The notes: generated by a model from the letters alone, not told the origin. 12,345 nt of DNA from Chloroflexia bacterium (GCA_025927935.1 JAICKM010000124.1:1-12345); one strand, 5' to 3'; positions 1-6,920 are shown, counted from the first letter of the stretch. Made by a program: numbers and translations.

Positions 1-784
1 CGGCGCGGATGGCCTCATGGAGCGCCGCCGCCGCCCCGGACGCCTCGATACACACGTCGGCCCCACGCCCGCCGGTCAGCCGCTTGATCTGCTCCGCCGC
101 CGATCCCGCTCCGGCATCCAGGGCGGCGTCGATGCCCAGCCGGCGGGCCCTTTCCAGGCGCAGCGGGTTGAGATCGACCCCAAGGACCTCCGCCCCCGAC
201 AGCTTCGCCAGGCGGGCGACAAGTTGCCCGACCACGCCCAGCCCGAACACGGCCACCGTTTCGCCCAGGCGGATGCCCGCGTCGAGCACGCCGTTCAACG
301 CGATGGCCCCGATGTGCGAGAAGATGCCATAGAGCGGATCGACATCCGGCGGCAGGATGTGCTCGCGGGCATAGGCCGCCGTGCCGATGTGGATCGTGCG
401 GTGGCCCCACGTGCCGTATACCCGGCTGCCCAGCGGCAGGTTCCGCACGCCTGGCCCCACTTCCACCACCTCCCCGATCTCTTCGTAGCCCGCCGTCACC
501 GGATACTCGATGCTCTCATGCCGGGGATCGCTGAGGAACAGCCGCTGCTTCGCATCCCAGCGCTTATGCAGATACGGGTTGGTGTCGCGGTACATCGTTA
601 GCTCGGTGCCCGCGCTGATGCCGGAGAACAGGGTCCGGTAGCGCACCTCGCCGCGCTGCAACAGCCGGTCGGCTTCCTCTAGAAAGCTGATTGTGCGCGG
701 GCCGCTGAACGCGACCTGCACCCGCGGCCATGTGTGATCCGTCTTCTCGACTGCCGGGTCCGTCTGCCCGCCGATGAGGCTCAT
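1..784 (-). CDS. Medium-chain dehydrogenase/reductase (BchC/alcohol-dehydrogenase-like), C-terminus beyond left edge
   Basis: The reading frame is open from ATG at 784 to the window edge, giving 261 codons; the end lies outside. The N-terminal half is a GroES-like domain with SGISAGTEL at residues 54-62 and TAGYEEIGEVVEVG at about 97-110. The Rossmann part has GLGVVG at 171-176 and an acidic residue at the end of the next strand (VDLNP, D194), typical of NAD(H) use. The cysteine and histidine zinc ligands of classical alcohol dehydrogenases are absent: SAGTE stands where C-GTD usually is. It therefore resembles the zinc-free BchC-like or quinone-oxidoreductase-like branch. The substrate is unknown. 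The ATG at 784 has GGAG nine bases upstream; an in-frame ATG at 826 has no well-spaced ribosome site. The gene is last of the ABC importer genes in this window, which suggests it oxidises or reduces the imported sugar or polyol (inference). Confidence 0.85.
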   Translation of the reverse strand, partial: MSLIGGQTDPAVEKTDHTWPRVQVAFSGPRTISFLEEADRLLQRGEVRYRTLFSGISAGTELTMYRDTNPYLHKRWDAKQRLFLSDPRHESIEYPVTAGYEEIGEVVEVGPGVRNLPLGSRVYGTWGHRTIHIGTAAYAREHILPPDVDPLYGIFSHIGAIALNGVLDAGIRLGETVAVFGLGVVGQLVARLAKLSGAEVLGVDLNPLRLERARRLGIDAALDAGAGSAAEQIKRLTGGRGADVCIEASGAAAALHEAIRA

Positions 785-841
785 GGTCGGGTTCTCCGCA
801 ATAGGGCTGTGCCGGCATCCGGTCATAACCCCATATTCTGT

Positions 842-914
842 ACCGTAAAGACGCGAAGATCCCGAAGAACAAGACTGATATAAATACTCTTCGCGCCCTT
901 CGTTTCTTCGCGGT
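842..914. repeat. Imperfect inverted repeat of CGCGAAG type between ATPase and dehydrogenase genes
   Basis: The arms are 842-867 and 889-914, with about 19 of 26 positions complementary by hand count, around an AT-rich centre of 21 bp (868-888). The arms are built from CGAAG / CTTCG units and end in ACCG / CGGT. Short elements of similar composition (ACCGCGAAG...CTTCGCGGT) are common dispersed intergenic repeats in several bacterial phyla. In the transcript it would form a long hairpin just after the ATPase stop codon (930-932), so it may also trim or stabilise the operon mRNA. Confidence 0.6.
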
Positions 915-929
915 GAATTTACGAGCGGC

Positions 930-2012
930 TCAGCTAAGCGGCAGGGCCGCGCCGCTGGCGGGGTCAAGCCAGCGCAGTTTAGCCGGGTCGGGCCGCAGCC
1001 AGAGCTGCCCATCGGGCGCCGCCGGGAAGTCAACCGGCGTGACCACCTTCAAATCCTGCTCCCCAATCCGCATGGTCAGCAGCAGGTGCGACCCCAGCGG
1101 CTCGACCACCAGCACCCGCGCCGGCATGGCGCCCGCGCCCGGCTGCGCCAGGCTCTCCACGTTCTCGGCGCGCAGCCCCACCAGGACCTCCCGCCCGTCG
1201 AGCGCGGCGAGCGCGGCGGGCGCGGGCAGCGCTTCGTCGCCGATGTGGACCTGCGGGCCGCGGCCGTTGGTCGCGATCCGTCCGCGCAGGAAGTTCATGG
1301 GCGGGTTGCCGATGAAGCCGCCCACGAAGGTGTTGGCCGGGTCGGTGTACACCTTCATCGGCGCGTCCACCTGCTGGATCCGCCCGCTACGCATCACCGA
1401 GATGCGGTCGCCCATGCTCAGCGCCTCCACCTGGTCGTGGGTGACAAAGACCGTGGTGGCATGGATGTCGTGCAGCAGCCGCTTCAACTCGGCGCGCATC
1501 TGCATCCGCAAGAGGGCGTCCAGGTTGCTGAGCGGCTCATCCATCAGCAGGACCGCCGGGTCCATCACGATGGCCCGCGCGACCGCCACGCGCTGGCGCT
1601 GGCCGCCGCTGAGTTGGGAAGGGTGGCGATCCAGGTACGGTGCCACCTGCAACATCTCCGCCGCCTGCCGCACGCGCGTCTGCACCTCCGGGCCGGGGCG
1701 CTTCTGCATCCGCAGGCCGAAGGCGATGTTCTCGAACACCGTCATGTGCGGGAAGACGGCATAGTTCTGGAAGACCATGGCGATGTTGCGCTTGCGCGGC
1801 GGCCAGTCAGTGATGTCCTTGCCCCCGATCAACATGCGCCCGGCGTCGGGCAACTCCAGCCCGGCCAGGCAGCGCAGCAGCGTCGTCTTGCCGCAGCCGC
1901 TCGGCCCCAGCAGCACCATGAACTCGCCGTCTTCGATGGTCAGGCTCACACCATCCACCGCAGCGACTTTGCCGAACATCTTCACTACGTTGTCGATCAC
2001 AATCTGGGCCAC
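930..2012 (-). CDS. Carbohydrate ABC transporter ATP-binding protein (MalK/UgpC-like)
   Basis: This 360-residue cytoplasmic ATPase energises sugar import through the two permeases encoded just upstream. Motifs in order: Walker A GPSGCGKTT at 36-44, Q-loop Q82, signature LSGGQ at 134-138, Walker B VLLMDE ending D158-E159, D-loop SNLD at 162-165 and H-loop H192. All catalytic residues are present. After about residue 235 comes a C-terminal regulatory (TOBE/OB-like) region, the hallmark of MalK-type ATPases, and the total length fits that family. Translation probably starts at GTG 2012, preceded by AGGGGGA. It follows the second permease gene by 36 bp and is certainly in the same transcription unit. 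MalK-like ATPases can serve several importers, so the substrate cannot be read from this gene. Confidence 0.95.
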   Translation of the reverse strand: MAQIVIDNVVKMFGKVAAVDGVSLTIEDGEFMVLLGPSGCGKTTLLRCLAGLELPDAGRMLIGGKDITDWPPRKRNIAMVFQNYAVFPHMTVFENIAFGLRMQKRPGPEVQTRVRQAAEMLQVAPYLDRHPSQLSGGQRQRVAVARAIVMDPAVLLMDEPLSNLDALLRMQMRAELKRLLHDIHATTVFVTHDQVEALSMGDRISVMRSGRIQQVDAPMKVYTDPANTFVGGFIGNPPMNFLRGRIATNGRGPQVHIGDEALPAPAALAALDGREVLVGLRAENVESLAQPGAGAMPARVLVVEPLGSHLLLTMRIGEQDLKVVTPVDFPAAPDGQLWLRPDPAKLRWLDPASGAALPLS

Positions 2013-2048
2013 TGGTTCCCCCTGGGGCCGGAGACGGGCGGCTTCCGG

Positions 2049-2936
2049 CTACTTGATCACCTGCCCCCACATATTGAGCAGGTAGCGGCGGATAATGAAG
2101 ATAAACACGAGCGAAGGGATGATCAGCGCGAAGCCGCCCGCGAAGCGCACCGGCAAGGGCGATCCGTTGAGCACGGTCAGCACATGGGCGGGCAGCGTGT
2201 GGTTACGTACCGTCAGAATAGTGGCCGCGAACACTTCGTTCCACGACAGTACGAACGCGAAGATGGCCGCCGCGGCCAGGCCCGGCAGGGCCATCGGCAG
2301 CACGATGCGCAGGAACGCCTGCATCCGGTGGCAGCCCAGGGTCAGCGCCGCCTCTTCCAGTTCGTTGGGCACGCTCACAAAGATACCGGCCGTGATCAGA
2401 ATCGTCTGCGGCAAGGCCAGCGCGACATGTACGATGGCGACTGCCCACAGCGTATCGTAAAGCTGCCAGTTGATGAAGGTGATCGCCAGCGGGATCGAGA
2501 GGATGACAATGGGAAAGGCGCGCGTGGTCAGGATGGCGATCTGGTAGGCTTCCCGCCCGCGAAAGGCGAAGCGGGCCAGCGCGTAGCCCGCCGGGGCGCC
2601 GATGGCGATGGCGCCCACCACCGTCATCAGCCCCACCAGCACGCTGTTGACCGCCGAGGACAGCACGCCGTAGGAGTTGAGGAAGAAGGCCAGCGTGTCG
2701 AGCGAAATCGGGCGCGGGAAGAAATCCTTGGGCCAGTTGTAGACCGCCTGCCGGGTGCTCAGCGAGGCCACCGCGATCAGGTAGATCGGCAGCAGCGTCC
2801 AGATCACCAGGAGCGCGGCCAGCACATACAGCGCCATCCGCCCCACCTGGCGCGACGCGCTCTGCTGCCGCCGCGCGGGCGCCACCGGGGAATCTTCCGC
2901 CCCAACGGGTGCGCCAAGCTGCGCCGCCTGGTTCAT
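2049..2936 (-). CDS. Carbohydrate ABC transporter permease, MalG-like
   Basis: This 295-residue inner-membrane protein forms half of the importer channel (binding-protein-dependent transport family, CUT1 type). A hydrophilic N-terminal tail of about 33 residues precedes the first hydrophobic segment (about 34-58). Further hydrophobic segments lie at about 94-118, 131-155, 161-187, 214-234 and 267-283, matching the usual six helices. The EAA loop that docks on the ATPase is at 194-214 (EEAALTLG, then IVLP). The MalG-type assignment rests on the order in the operon and the short N-terminus. ATG 2936 is preceded by GGGGAGG seven bases away. It starts 63 bp after the first permease stop and ends 36 bp before the ATPase. 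Confidence 0.93.
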   Translation of the reverse strand: MNQAAQLGAPVGAEDSPVAPARRQQSASRQVGRMALYVLAALLVIWTLLPIYLIAVASLSTRQAVYNWPKDFFPRPISLDTLAFFLNSYGVLSSAVNSVLVGLMTVVGAIAIGAPAGYALARFAFRGREAYQIAILTTRAFPIVILSIPLAITFINWQLYDTLWAVAIVHVALALPQTILITAGIFVSVPNELEEAALTLGCHRMQAFLRIVLPMALPGLAAAAIFAFVLSWNEVFAATILTVRNHTLPAHVLTVLNGSPLPVRFAGGFALIIPSLVFIFIIRRYLLNMWGQVIK

Positions 2937-2999
2937 ACGCTCGCCTCCCCTGTTGCCGGGCCCATACCCGCCCTCTCCCGCCGCCCGCGCGGGCTAGGC

Positions 3000-3950
3000 T
3001 CAGGCCAATTCTTCGCTGCGTGTGCCCAGCACGCGCAGATAGATAAACGTGTTGAGGATCGACAGCACCAGGATCACCATGGCATAGGATGCGGCCACAC
3101 CAACGTCGCGGTAGTTGCCGTACCAGTTATAGGCTTCGCCCGCCAGCACCGGCAGCGTGTTCCCGGCCAGCGCTACCACCACCGCGAAGACCTGGAAGGC
3201 AAGGATCGTCCGCAGCACCAGCGCCACCTGCAAGCTCGGTCGCAACATCGGCAGGGTCACGTAGCGCAGCCGCTGCCAGCCGGTGGCCCCGAACACCTCG
3301 GCGGCTTCGCCGTAGTCCCTGGGGATCATCTGTAGCCCGGCCACCAGGATCACCATGACAATCGACGTGGCCCGCCAGACCTCGGCCACCACCACCGCGG
3401 TGAAGATGCCGGTCGGGTTCTCATAGCTGAGGAACGGGACCGACCGCAGCCCGAACTGATTGAGAAGGGAGTTGAGATAGCCCCGCTCGGTGAAGATCGA
3501 CAGCCACACGATCCCGGCGGCCAGGTCCGAGATCGCCAGCGGGATGGTCCAGACGTAGAGGAAGAACCCGGCGAAGCGCAGCCCCGCGTTGACCAACAGG
3601 GCCATGATCAGCGCCAGGATGACCTGCAACGGCACAATGACCACTAATAACAGGAGCGTGTTGCGCAGCGCGTCGGCGAAGTTGATGTCGTGGACCATCT
3701 TCTCGACGTTGCCCAGCGTGAAGCCCCCGCTCCCGTTTTGCACCGCGAGCACCAGCGCCTGGAGCATCGGCCAGACGAAAAAGGCCAGCAAGAAGAGCGT
3801 CGAGGGCAGCAGCAGCAGGTAGGGCGTCAGATCCCGGCGCTGCCGGCGGCGCGGGGTGCTGTCGGTCCCGCGCTCAACCGGCACCGGCTCGGCCACAATC
3901 CGCCCATCGCCGGGGACTGCCGCGTCTTCGACCCGTCCGCTAGCACTCAT
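3000..3950 (-). CDS. Carbohydrate ABC transporter permease, MalF-like
   Basis: This 316-residue membrane protein is the partner of the permease at 2049-2936. A charged, Pro/Arg-rich cytoplasmic tail (about 1-40) leads into the first helix (about 42-70). Other hydrophobic stretches lie at about 96-120, 126-152, 182-205, 240-262 and 285-306. The EAA loop is at 215-234 (GEAAEVFG, then TLP), fitting interaction with the MalK-like ATPase. ATG 3950 has GGAAGGGAG about seven bases upstream. The 121-bp gap from the binding-protein gene is the longest inside the importer operon and holds two abutting hairpins, a layout often seen where a binding protein must be made in excess over its permeases. Confidence 0.93.
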   Translation of the reverse strand: MSASGRVEDAAVPGDGRIVAEPVPVERGTDSTPRRRQRRDLTPYLLLLPSTLFLLAFFVWPMLQALVLAVQNGSGGFTLGNVEKMVHDINFADALRNTLLLLVVIVPLQVILALIMALLVNAGLRFAGFFLYVWTIPLAISDLAAGIVWLSIFTERGYLNSLLNQFGLRSVPFLSYENPTGIFTAVVVAEVWRATSIVMVILVAGLQMIPRDYGEAAEVFGATGWQRLRYVTLPMLRPSLQVALVLRTILAFQVFAVVVALAGNTLPVLAGEAYNWYGNYRDVGVAASYAMVILVLSILNTFIYLRVLGTRSEELA

Positions 3951-3995
3951 GCGGCTGCTCCCTTCCTCGCTAATAGCCGCCCAACCGGCGTGTAG

Positions 3996-4016
3996 GGGCC
4001 GGTTGCAAACCGGCCC
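3996..4016. repeat. 21-bp palindrome, copy 1 (9-bp arms GGGCCGGTT / AACCGGCCC)
   Basis: The arms 3996-4004 and 4008-4016 are perfectly complementary around the 3-nt loop GCA. The same arms occur at 5652-5672 with loop TGG. The two copies lie downstream and upstream of the binding-protein gene, which points to a small dispersed palindromic repeat family. Confidence 0.75.
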
Positions 4017-4058
4017 GCCGCATTACCGCGCTGTTGGTTGTTCCCGCGGTAATGCGGC
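4017..4058 (-). other. Strong hairpin after the binding-protein gene (14-bp perfect stem)
   Basis: The arms 4017-4030 and 4045-4058 are perfectly complementary with a 14-nt loop. On the transcript the stem starts 13 nt after the binding-protein stop codon (4072-4074) and is followed at once by the 21-bp palindrome. No T-run follows, so it is not a standard intrinsic terminator. By analogy with malE-malF and similar operons it could slow 3' exonucleases or partly terminate, raising binding-protein mRNA relative to permease mRNA (inference). Confidence 0.7.
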
Positions 4059-4071
4059 AGGCACTGAGAAA

Positions 4072-5481
4072 CTACTTCACCTGGCACGGCCCGCTGCTCG
4101 CCGGGTCGGGCGCCCAGCAGGGGGCCTTGGTGTCGTTCAAGATCGCCTGTAGGATCGTGGTCTCGTCGGCCAGCACAGTCTTGATGTCTTCGTTCTTCAG
4201 CACGATGCGCTGGAAGCTGTCGGTGAACACCTTGTTATACTCGCCGCCCTTGGCACCCAATCCCACCGGCAGCAGCGCGGGCAGCGCGTTGGCCGCCGAG
4301 GACTGCGCGCTGACCGCCGCCGCTTCCATGCTCGTGCCCTTGTCCAGGTCGCCGCTGGAATCGGTCTTGACCACCGGGAAGAAGGCGTTTTCGCGCAGGG
4401 TGGTGACCTGCACCTGCGGCTGGGTCAGATATTCGATCAGCGCCTCGGCGCCCGCGCGGTTCGGCGCACCCTTGGGAATGCCCAACCCGGCCAGCACCGG
4501 CATGAAAGCCAGGCCCTTCGGCCCGCTGGGCGCGGGGGCCAGCACAAAGTCGTCCGGGCGCTCCTTTACCGCGTTGATCAGGCGGGCCGTGTGGTCGATG
4601 GTCAGCCAGACCTCGCCGGACAGCAGCGGCTCTTGCATGAACTCATAGGTGGTGGACTGCGGGTTGGTGTACTGCCAGAGGTCCTTGACGTAGGCCCACA
4701 TCTGCTCCGCCTCGGGCGACCGGAAGTCGACAATGTTGTGCCCGGTATAGGCCGGATAGAGATAGCCCTGGAAGAGCCGGTGGATCAGGCCCTTGGGGCC
4801 GCCGGGCAGCCCGAACTTGCGCTCGCCGGTACCCTTCTGGATGTTGGCCGCCCATTCCTTCAACTGGTCATAGGTCAGCTTGTTCACGTCCGCACCCTGC
4901 GGCAGGTATTGGAGGGCCTGCTTACTGGCGGCCAGAATATAGGTCGCCTGCATCCAGGGGATGTAATATTGCTTGTCCGTGCCCATCTTGCCCAGGTCCA
5001 TGAAGGCGGCGGGGATGCCGCGGTCCGTCAGCTTCGCGGCCAGGGCCGACACATCCTCCATCGCGCCGGCGCCGATCAAGGGCGGGAAATCGCCGTGCAG
5101 GCCGCCGACCAGCGAGACTGTCACCTTGCCCGTCTTGTTCTCGGCCATGATGCGGTCGTTGAACGGCCCTGGGTCCTGGGGCACATACTCGACCTTGCCC
5201 TTGAAGTCCTTGAGGATGGTGTTGCGCAGGCGTTCGCTCTCTTCGACGGGGGTAAACTGGGTGGAGATCCAGACCACGTCGCCGGCATCGGCCATGGCGC
5301 CGGTGGTGGGGGTGGAAGCGGCGGGCATGGCGGCGGTGGTGTTCGTCGGTTCTGCCGGCGCCGCGCCCGTGGTCGGCACGGCGGTCGGCGCGGCGGCTTC
5401 GCCGCCACAGGCGGCCAGCAGCATACTCAGGATGCTCAGGCAAGCGATCAGGGTCGTCAGACGGTGCAGTTTGCGGTTCAT
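4072..5481 (-). CDS. Extracellular solute-binding lipoprotein of carbohydrate ABC importer
   Basis: This 469-residue family-1 solute-binding protein captures the substrate outside the cell and hands it to the permeases. The N-terminus has basic residues, a hydrophobic stretch (about 9-21) and lipobox LAAC with lipidated Cys25, followed by GG and an Ala/Pro/Thr-rich linker to about residue 68. The mature domain begins near DVVWIST. A pair of cysteines near the C-terminus (in CWAPD and GPCQVK) could form a disulfide. ATG 5481 is chosen because GGAGGAGG lies six bases upstream; the GTG directly before it would leave only three. It is the first gene of the importer operon. The permeases and MalK-like ATPase indicate a sugar, oligosaccharide or polyol, but the ligand cannot be named from sequence alone. 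Confidence 0.93.
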   Translation of the reverse strand: MNRKLHRLTTLIACLSILSMLLAACGGEAAAPTAVPTTGAAPAEPTNTTAAMPAASTPTTGAMADAGDVVWISTQFTPVEESERLRNTILKDFKGKVEYVPQDPGPFNDRIMAENKTGKVTVSLVGGLHGDFPPLIGAGAMEDVSALAAKLTDRGIPAAFMDLGKMGTDKQYYIPWMQATYILAASKQALQYLPQGADVNKLTYDQLKEWAANIQKGTGERKFGLPGGPKGLIHRLFQGYLYPAYTGHNIVDFRSPEAEQMWAYVKDLWQYTNPQSTTYEFMQEPLLSGEVWLTIDHTARLINAVKERPDDFVLAPAPSGPKGLAFMPVLAGLGIPKGAPNRAGAEALIEYLTQPQVQVTTLRENAFFPVVKTDSSGDLDKGTSMEAAAVSAQSSAANALPALLPVGLGAKGGEYNKVFTDSFQRIVLKNEDIKTVLADETTILQAILNDTKAPCWAPDPASSGPCQVK

Positions 5482-5651
5482 CACTTTCCTCCTCCGTTAA
5501 GCCAATCAGACACGCTACAGGCGGCGTAGCTGCGAGTTGGTGGGGCGCGAGAATGTGATTGGGGGCATCACCTCCTGGTTGGTTGCGGCAAACCGCGGCC
5601 TGCCGGCCTGTGATGAGGACGAAGGAACAGCCACGCTAATGTTGCGCATCG

Positions 5652-5672
5652 GGGCCGGTTTGGAACCGGCCC
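5652..5672. repeat. 21-bp palindrome, copy 2 (loop TGG)
   Basis: The arms 5652-5660 and 5664-5672 are identical to those of the copy at 3996-4016; only the 3-nt loop differs. It lies upstream of the binding-protein gene, in the putative leader. Confidence 0.75.
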
Positions 5673-5693
5673 GCCCCATACATTGGCGGACGA

Positions 5694-5718
5694 TATCTCC
5701 AGCCAGGGGCCGGAGATA
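5694..5718. repeat. Hairpin with 7-bp stem
   Basis: The arms TATCTCC (5694-5700) and GGAGATA (5712-5718) are perfect. An inner GCC/GGC pairing can extend the stem across one mismatch. It lies in the putative leader of the importer operon. Confidence 0.5.
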
Positions 5719-5727
5719 GATCCGGGC

Positions 5728-5755
5728 GGGGCGGCCACCAGGAGCCGGCCGCCCC
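5728..5755. repeat. Hairpin with 9-bp perfect GC stem
   Basis: The arms GGGGCGGCC (5728-5736) and GGCCGCCCC (5747-5755) flank a 10-nt loop. It is neither followed nor preceded by a T-run. Confidence 0.55.
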
Positions 5756-5963
5756 ACACCCGGCGACTCCAGAGAATGAGGTAGGAGGCGAGGGCCGCCC
5801 CGACGAAAGCCGCCGGCAGCCTGCCCGCCGCCCGGCGCAGCGCACCGGCCTGAAGCCCGGCGGCACCCGGTGTGCGCCGGTTACAGCCCGCGCGGGAGCG
5901 TCCGCTTAACGCCGGCTCTTGGGCCGCGTCCCCGCGGCGCGGAGTCCGCTCGCGTTGGGCTAC

Positions 5964-5992
5964 AGGATAAACCAGGACGGCGGTCCTGTCAA
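5964..5992 (-). promoter_or_regulatory. Sigma70-like promoter for the ABC importer operon, with palindrome in the spacer
   Basis: On the minus strand a perfect -35 TTGACA (5987-5992) is separated by exactly 17 bp from a -10 TATCCT (5964-5969). The spacer contains arms CAGGAC / GTCCTG (5973-5978 and 5983-5988), placed where a repressor would block RNA polymerase. It lies 28 bp after the cupin stop codon and is the best promoter seen for the genes at 5481 and below. The same palindrome could instead act as a weak hairpin ending the upstream transcript. Confidence 0.6.
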
Positions 5993-6019
5993 GAGCTAAA
6001 AAGGGGGAATCTAGTTTCG

Positions 6020-6466
6020 CTACTGCCCTTCTTGGTCGGCAGGGGAATTCGGGTGGGCCATCGAGCCGACCGGGGCCATCGTCAGCAGGACCAGGCTTTC
6101 GCGCCGCCCCTGGACATTATGGCGCAGCCCCGGCGCCAGGTCTAGGACATCGCCCACGCCGAGCACATATTCGCTGCCCTGCACCTGCACGGATACCTCG
6201 CCCTCCAGCACATGGATCGCCACGCCGCCGTCGGCATGGTGGTCATCCATCCGGCCACCCACGCCGAAGGTGAGCAGCACCTGGCGCAGCGCGGCCGTGT
6301 TGCGCAGCGTGTAGGCGTTGTGATCGACAGCGCGGCGCTCCCGCTCCGCCCGCACCTGCGCGGCCACTTCGGCCAGGTGGATCAACTGCACCGGCGCCTG
6401 GACATCGCGCGCCGCGCGCGCGCTCGTGCCCGATGTGTGACCCGGCTCCCGTTCGTGTTCGCTCAT
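6020..6466 (-). CDS. Cupin-domain protein with partly degenerate metal site
   Basis: This 148-residue single-domain beta-barrel protein has cupin motif 1 around residues 71-90 (GRMDDHH...HVLEGEV) and motif 2 at 105-116 (GDVLDLAPGLRH). Compared with the usual G-X5-HXH-X3-4-E pattern, H76 and motif-2 H116 remain, but the second histidine and the glutamate look replaced (A78, V82). Metal binding is therefore uncertain; H77, D79 and H85 are possible substitutes. The first 45 or so residues are a charged, probably helical extension. ATG 6466 is preceded by AAAGGAG. It is the last gene of the putative acetolactate synthase operon. The function is unknown; small cupins can be enzymes, sensors or isomerases. 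Confidence 0.85.
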   Translation of the reverse strand: MSEHEREPGHTSGTSARAARDVQAPVQLIHLAEVAAQVRAERERRAVDHNAYTLRNTAALRQVLLTFGVGGRMDDHHADGGVAIHVLEGEVSVQVQGSEYVLGVGDVLDLAPGLRHNVQGRRESLVLLTMAPVGSMAHPNSPADQEGQ

Positions 6467-6488
6467 TGTTGTCTCCTTTCGGCAAACG

Positions 6489-6515
6489 ACGCGGCGGCGG
6501 TAAGTGCCGCCGCGT
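6489..6515 (-). other. Intercistronic hairpin with 10-bp perfect stem
   Basis: The arms ACGCGGCGGC (6489-6498) and GCCGCCGCGT (6506-6515) flank a 7-nt loop. On the transcript it starts two bases after the DUF488 stop codon, and the next bases are CGTTTGCC, too few Ts for an efficient terminator. It could act as partial terminator or mRNA stabiliser before the last cupin gene. Confidence 0.6.
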
Positions 6516-6517
6516 AA

Positions 6518-6877
6518 TCAGGCGCCGGCCGGCAGCACGCGCTCCAGGTAGTCTCGCAGCGCCAGGGCGGCGTTGTGCTCGGTATCGCGGGCGCTGTAGA
6601 GCAGCGTGACGTTGCCCTGCCGGGCCGCAGTCACGAGCGGCGCCCAGGCGTCCGGCGCAGCGTCGAGTTCAGCGGCATAGCGGCGCTGGAACTCGGCCCA
6701 CCGTGCCGGGTCATGGCCGAACCATTGCCGTAGCGCCGTGCTGGGCGCCACCTCCTTGAGCCAGCCGTCCATCGGCAACGCCGCTTTCTTCATGCCCCGC
6801 GGCCACAGCCGCTCGACCAGAAACCGGGCGCCGTCCTGCGGCTCCGCCGCCTCATACACCCGCTTGACCTGGATCAT
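6518..6877 (-). CDS. DUF488 family protein (YeaO-like)
   Basis: This 119-residue protein belongs to the small cytoplasmic DUF488 family of unknown function. Typical blocks are visible: KRVYE near the start, FLVERLWPRGMKK at about 19-31, the run from WLKEVAPST to WFGHDP at about 39-56, FQRRYAAEL at about 62-70, and LLYSARD with N-x-A at the end. ATG 6877 is chosen because AGGAGG lies seven bases upstream and the protein then begins MIQVKRVYE like its relatives; an in-frame upstream start at 6898 has no such support. It follows the first cupin gene by 43 bp. DUF488 proteins have a cysteine-poor, Arg/Trp-rich conserved core; no enzymatic activity can be assigned. Confidence 0.9.
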   Translation of the reverse strand: MIQVKRVYEAAEPQDGARFLVERLWPRGMKKAALPMDGWLKEVAPSTALRQWFGHDPARWAEFQRRYAAELDAAPDAWAPLVTAARQGNVTLLYSARDTEHNAALALRDYLERVLPAGA

Positions 6878-6920
6878 CGGCTCACCTCCTGCGTCCACCC
6901 GCGCCGTCGATGGGGCGGTC

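Larger units (their letters stand above)
5485..5963 (-). other. Long GC-rich, hairpin-rich leader of the ABC importer operon; no gene seen
   Basis: No convincing gene lies in this stretch. If transcription starts just after the -10 box at 5964-5969, all of it is 5' untranslated leader of the binding-protein gene. It contains several separate inverted repeats: 5652-5672, 5694-5718 (arms TATCTCC / GGAGATA), 5728-5755 (arms GGGGCGGCC / GGCCGCCCC) and a bulged one at 5841-5876. I do not recognise a known riboswitch in it. It may instead be a mosaic of dispersed palindromic repeats, or there may be a nearer promoter that I could not identify. Confidence 0.45.

Noticed and set aside
1086..3335. 749-codon open frame on the plus strand, and other long plus-strand frames over 17-601 and 7900-9234
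   Set aside because: They lie opposite well-supported ABC transporter, dehydrogenase and acetolactate synthase genes; their Arg/His/Gln-rich translations are typical antisense artefacts of GC-rich codon use.
5580..5597. LacI-like operator near GGTTTGCCGCAACC upstream of the binding-protein gene
   Set aside because: Only TTGC/GCAA around an odd centre is symmetrical and it lies far from the likely promoter; too weak to call.
5568..5960. Minus-strand open frame with a hydrophobic stretch (LPAAFVGAALASYLILW)
   Set aside because: It has no early start with a ribosome site, spans several palindromes and shows no known domain; more likely repeats in the leader.
5973..5988. Intrinsic terminator for the cupin gene
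   Set aside because: The 6-bp stem is followed only by GTTTAT and sits exactly between a perfect -35 and a -10 at 17-bp spacing, so a promoter operator is the better reading.
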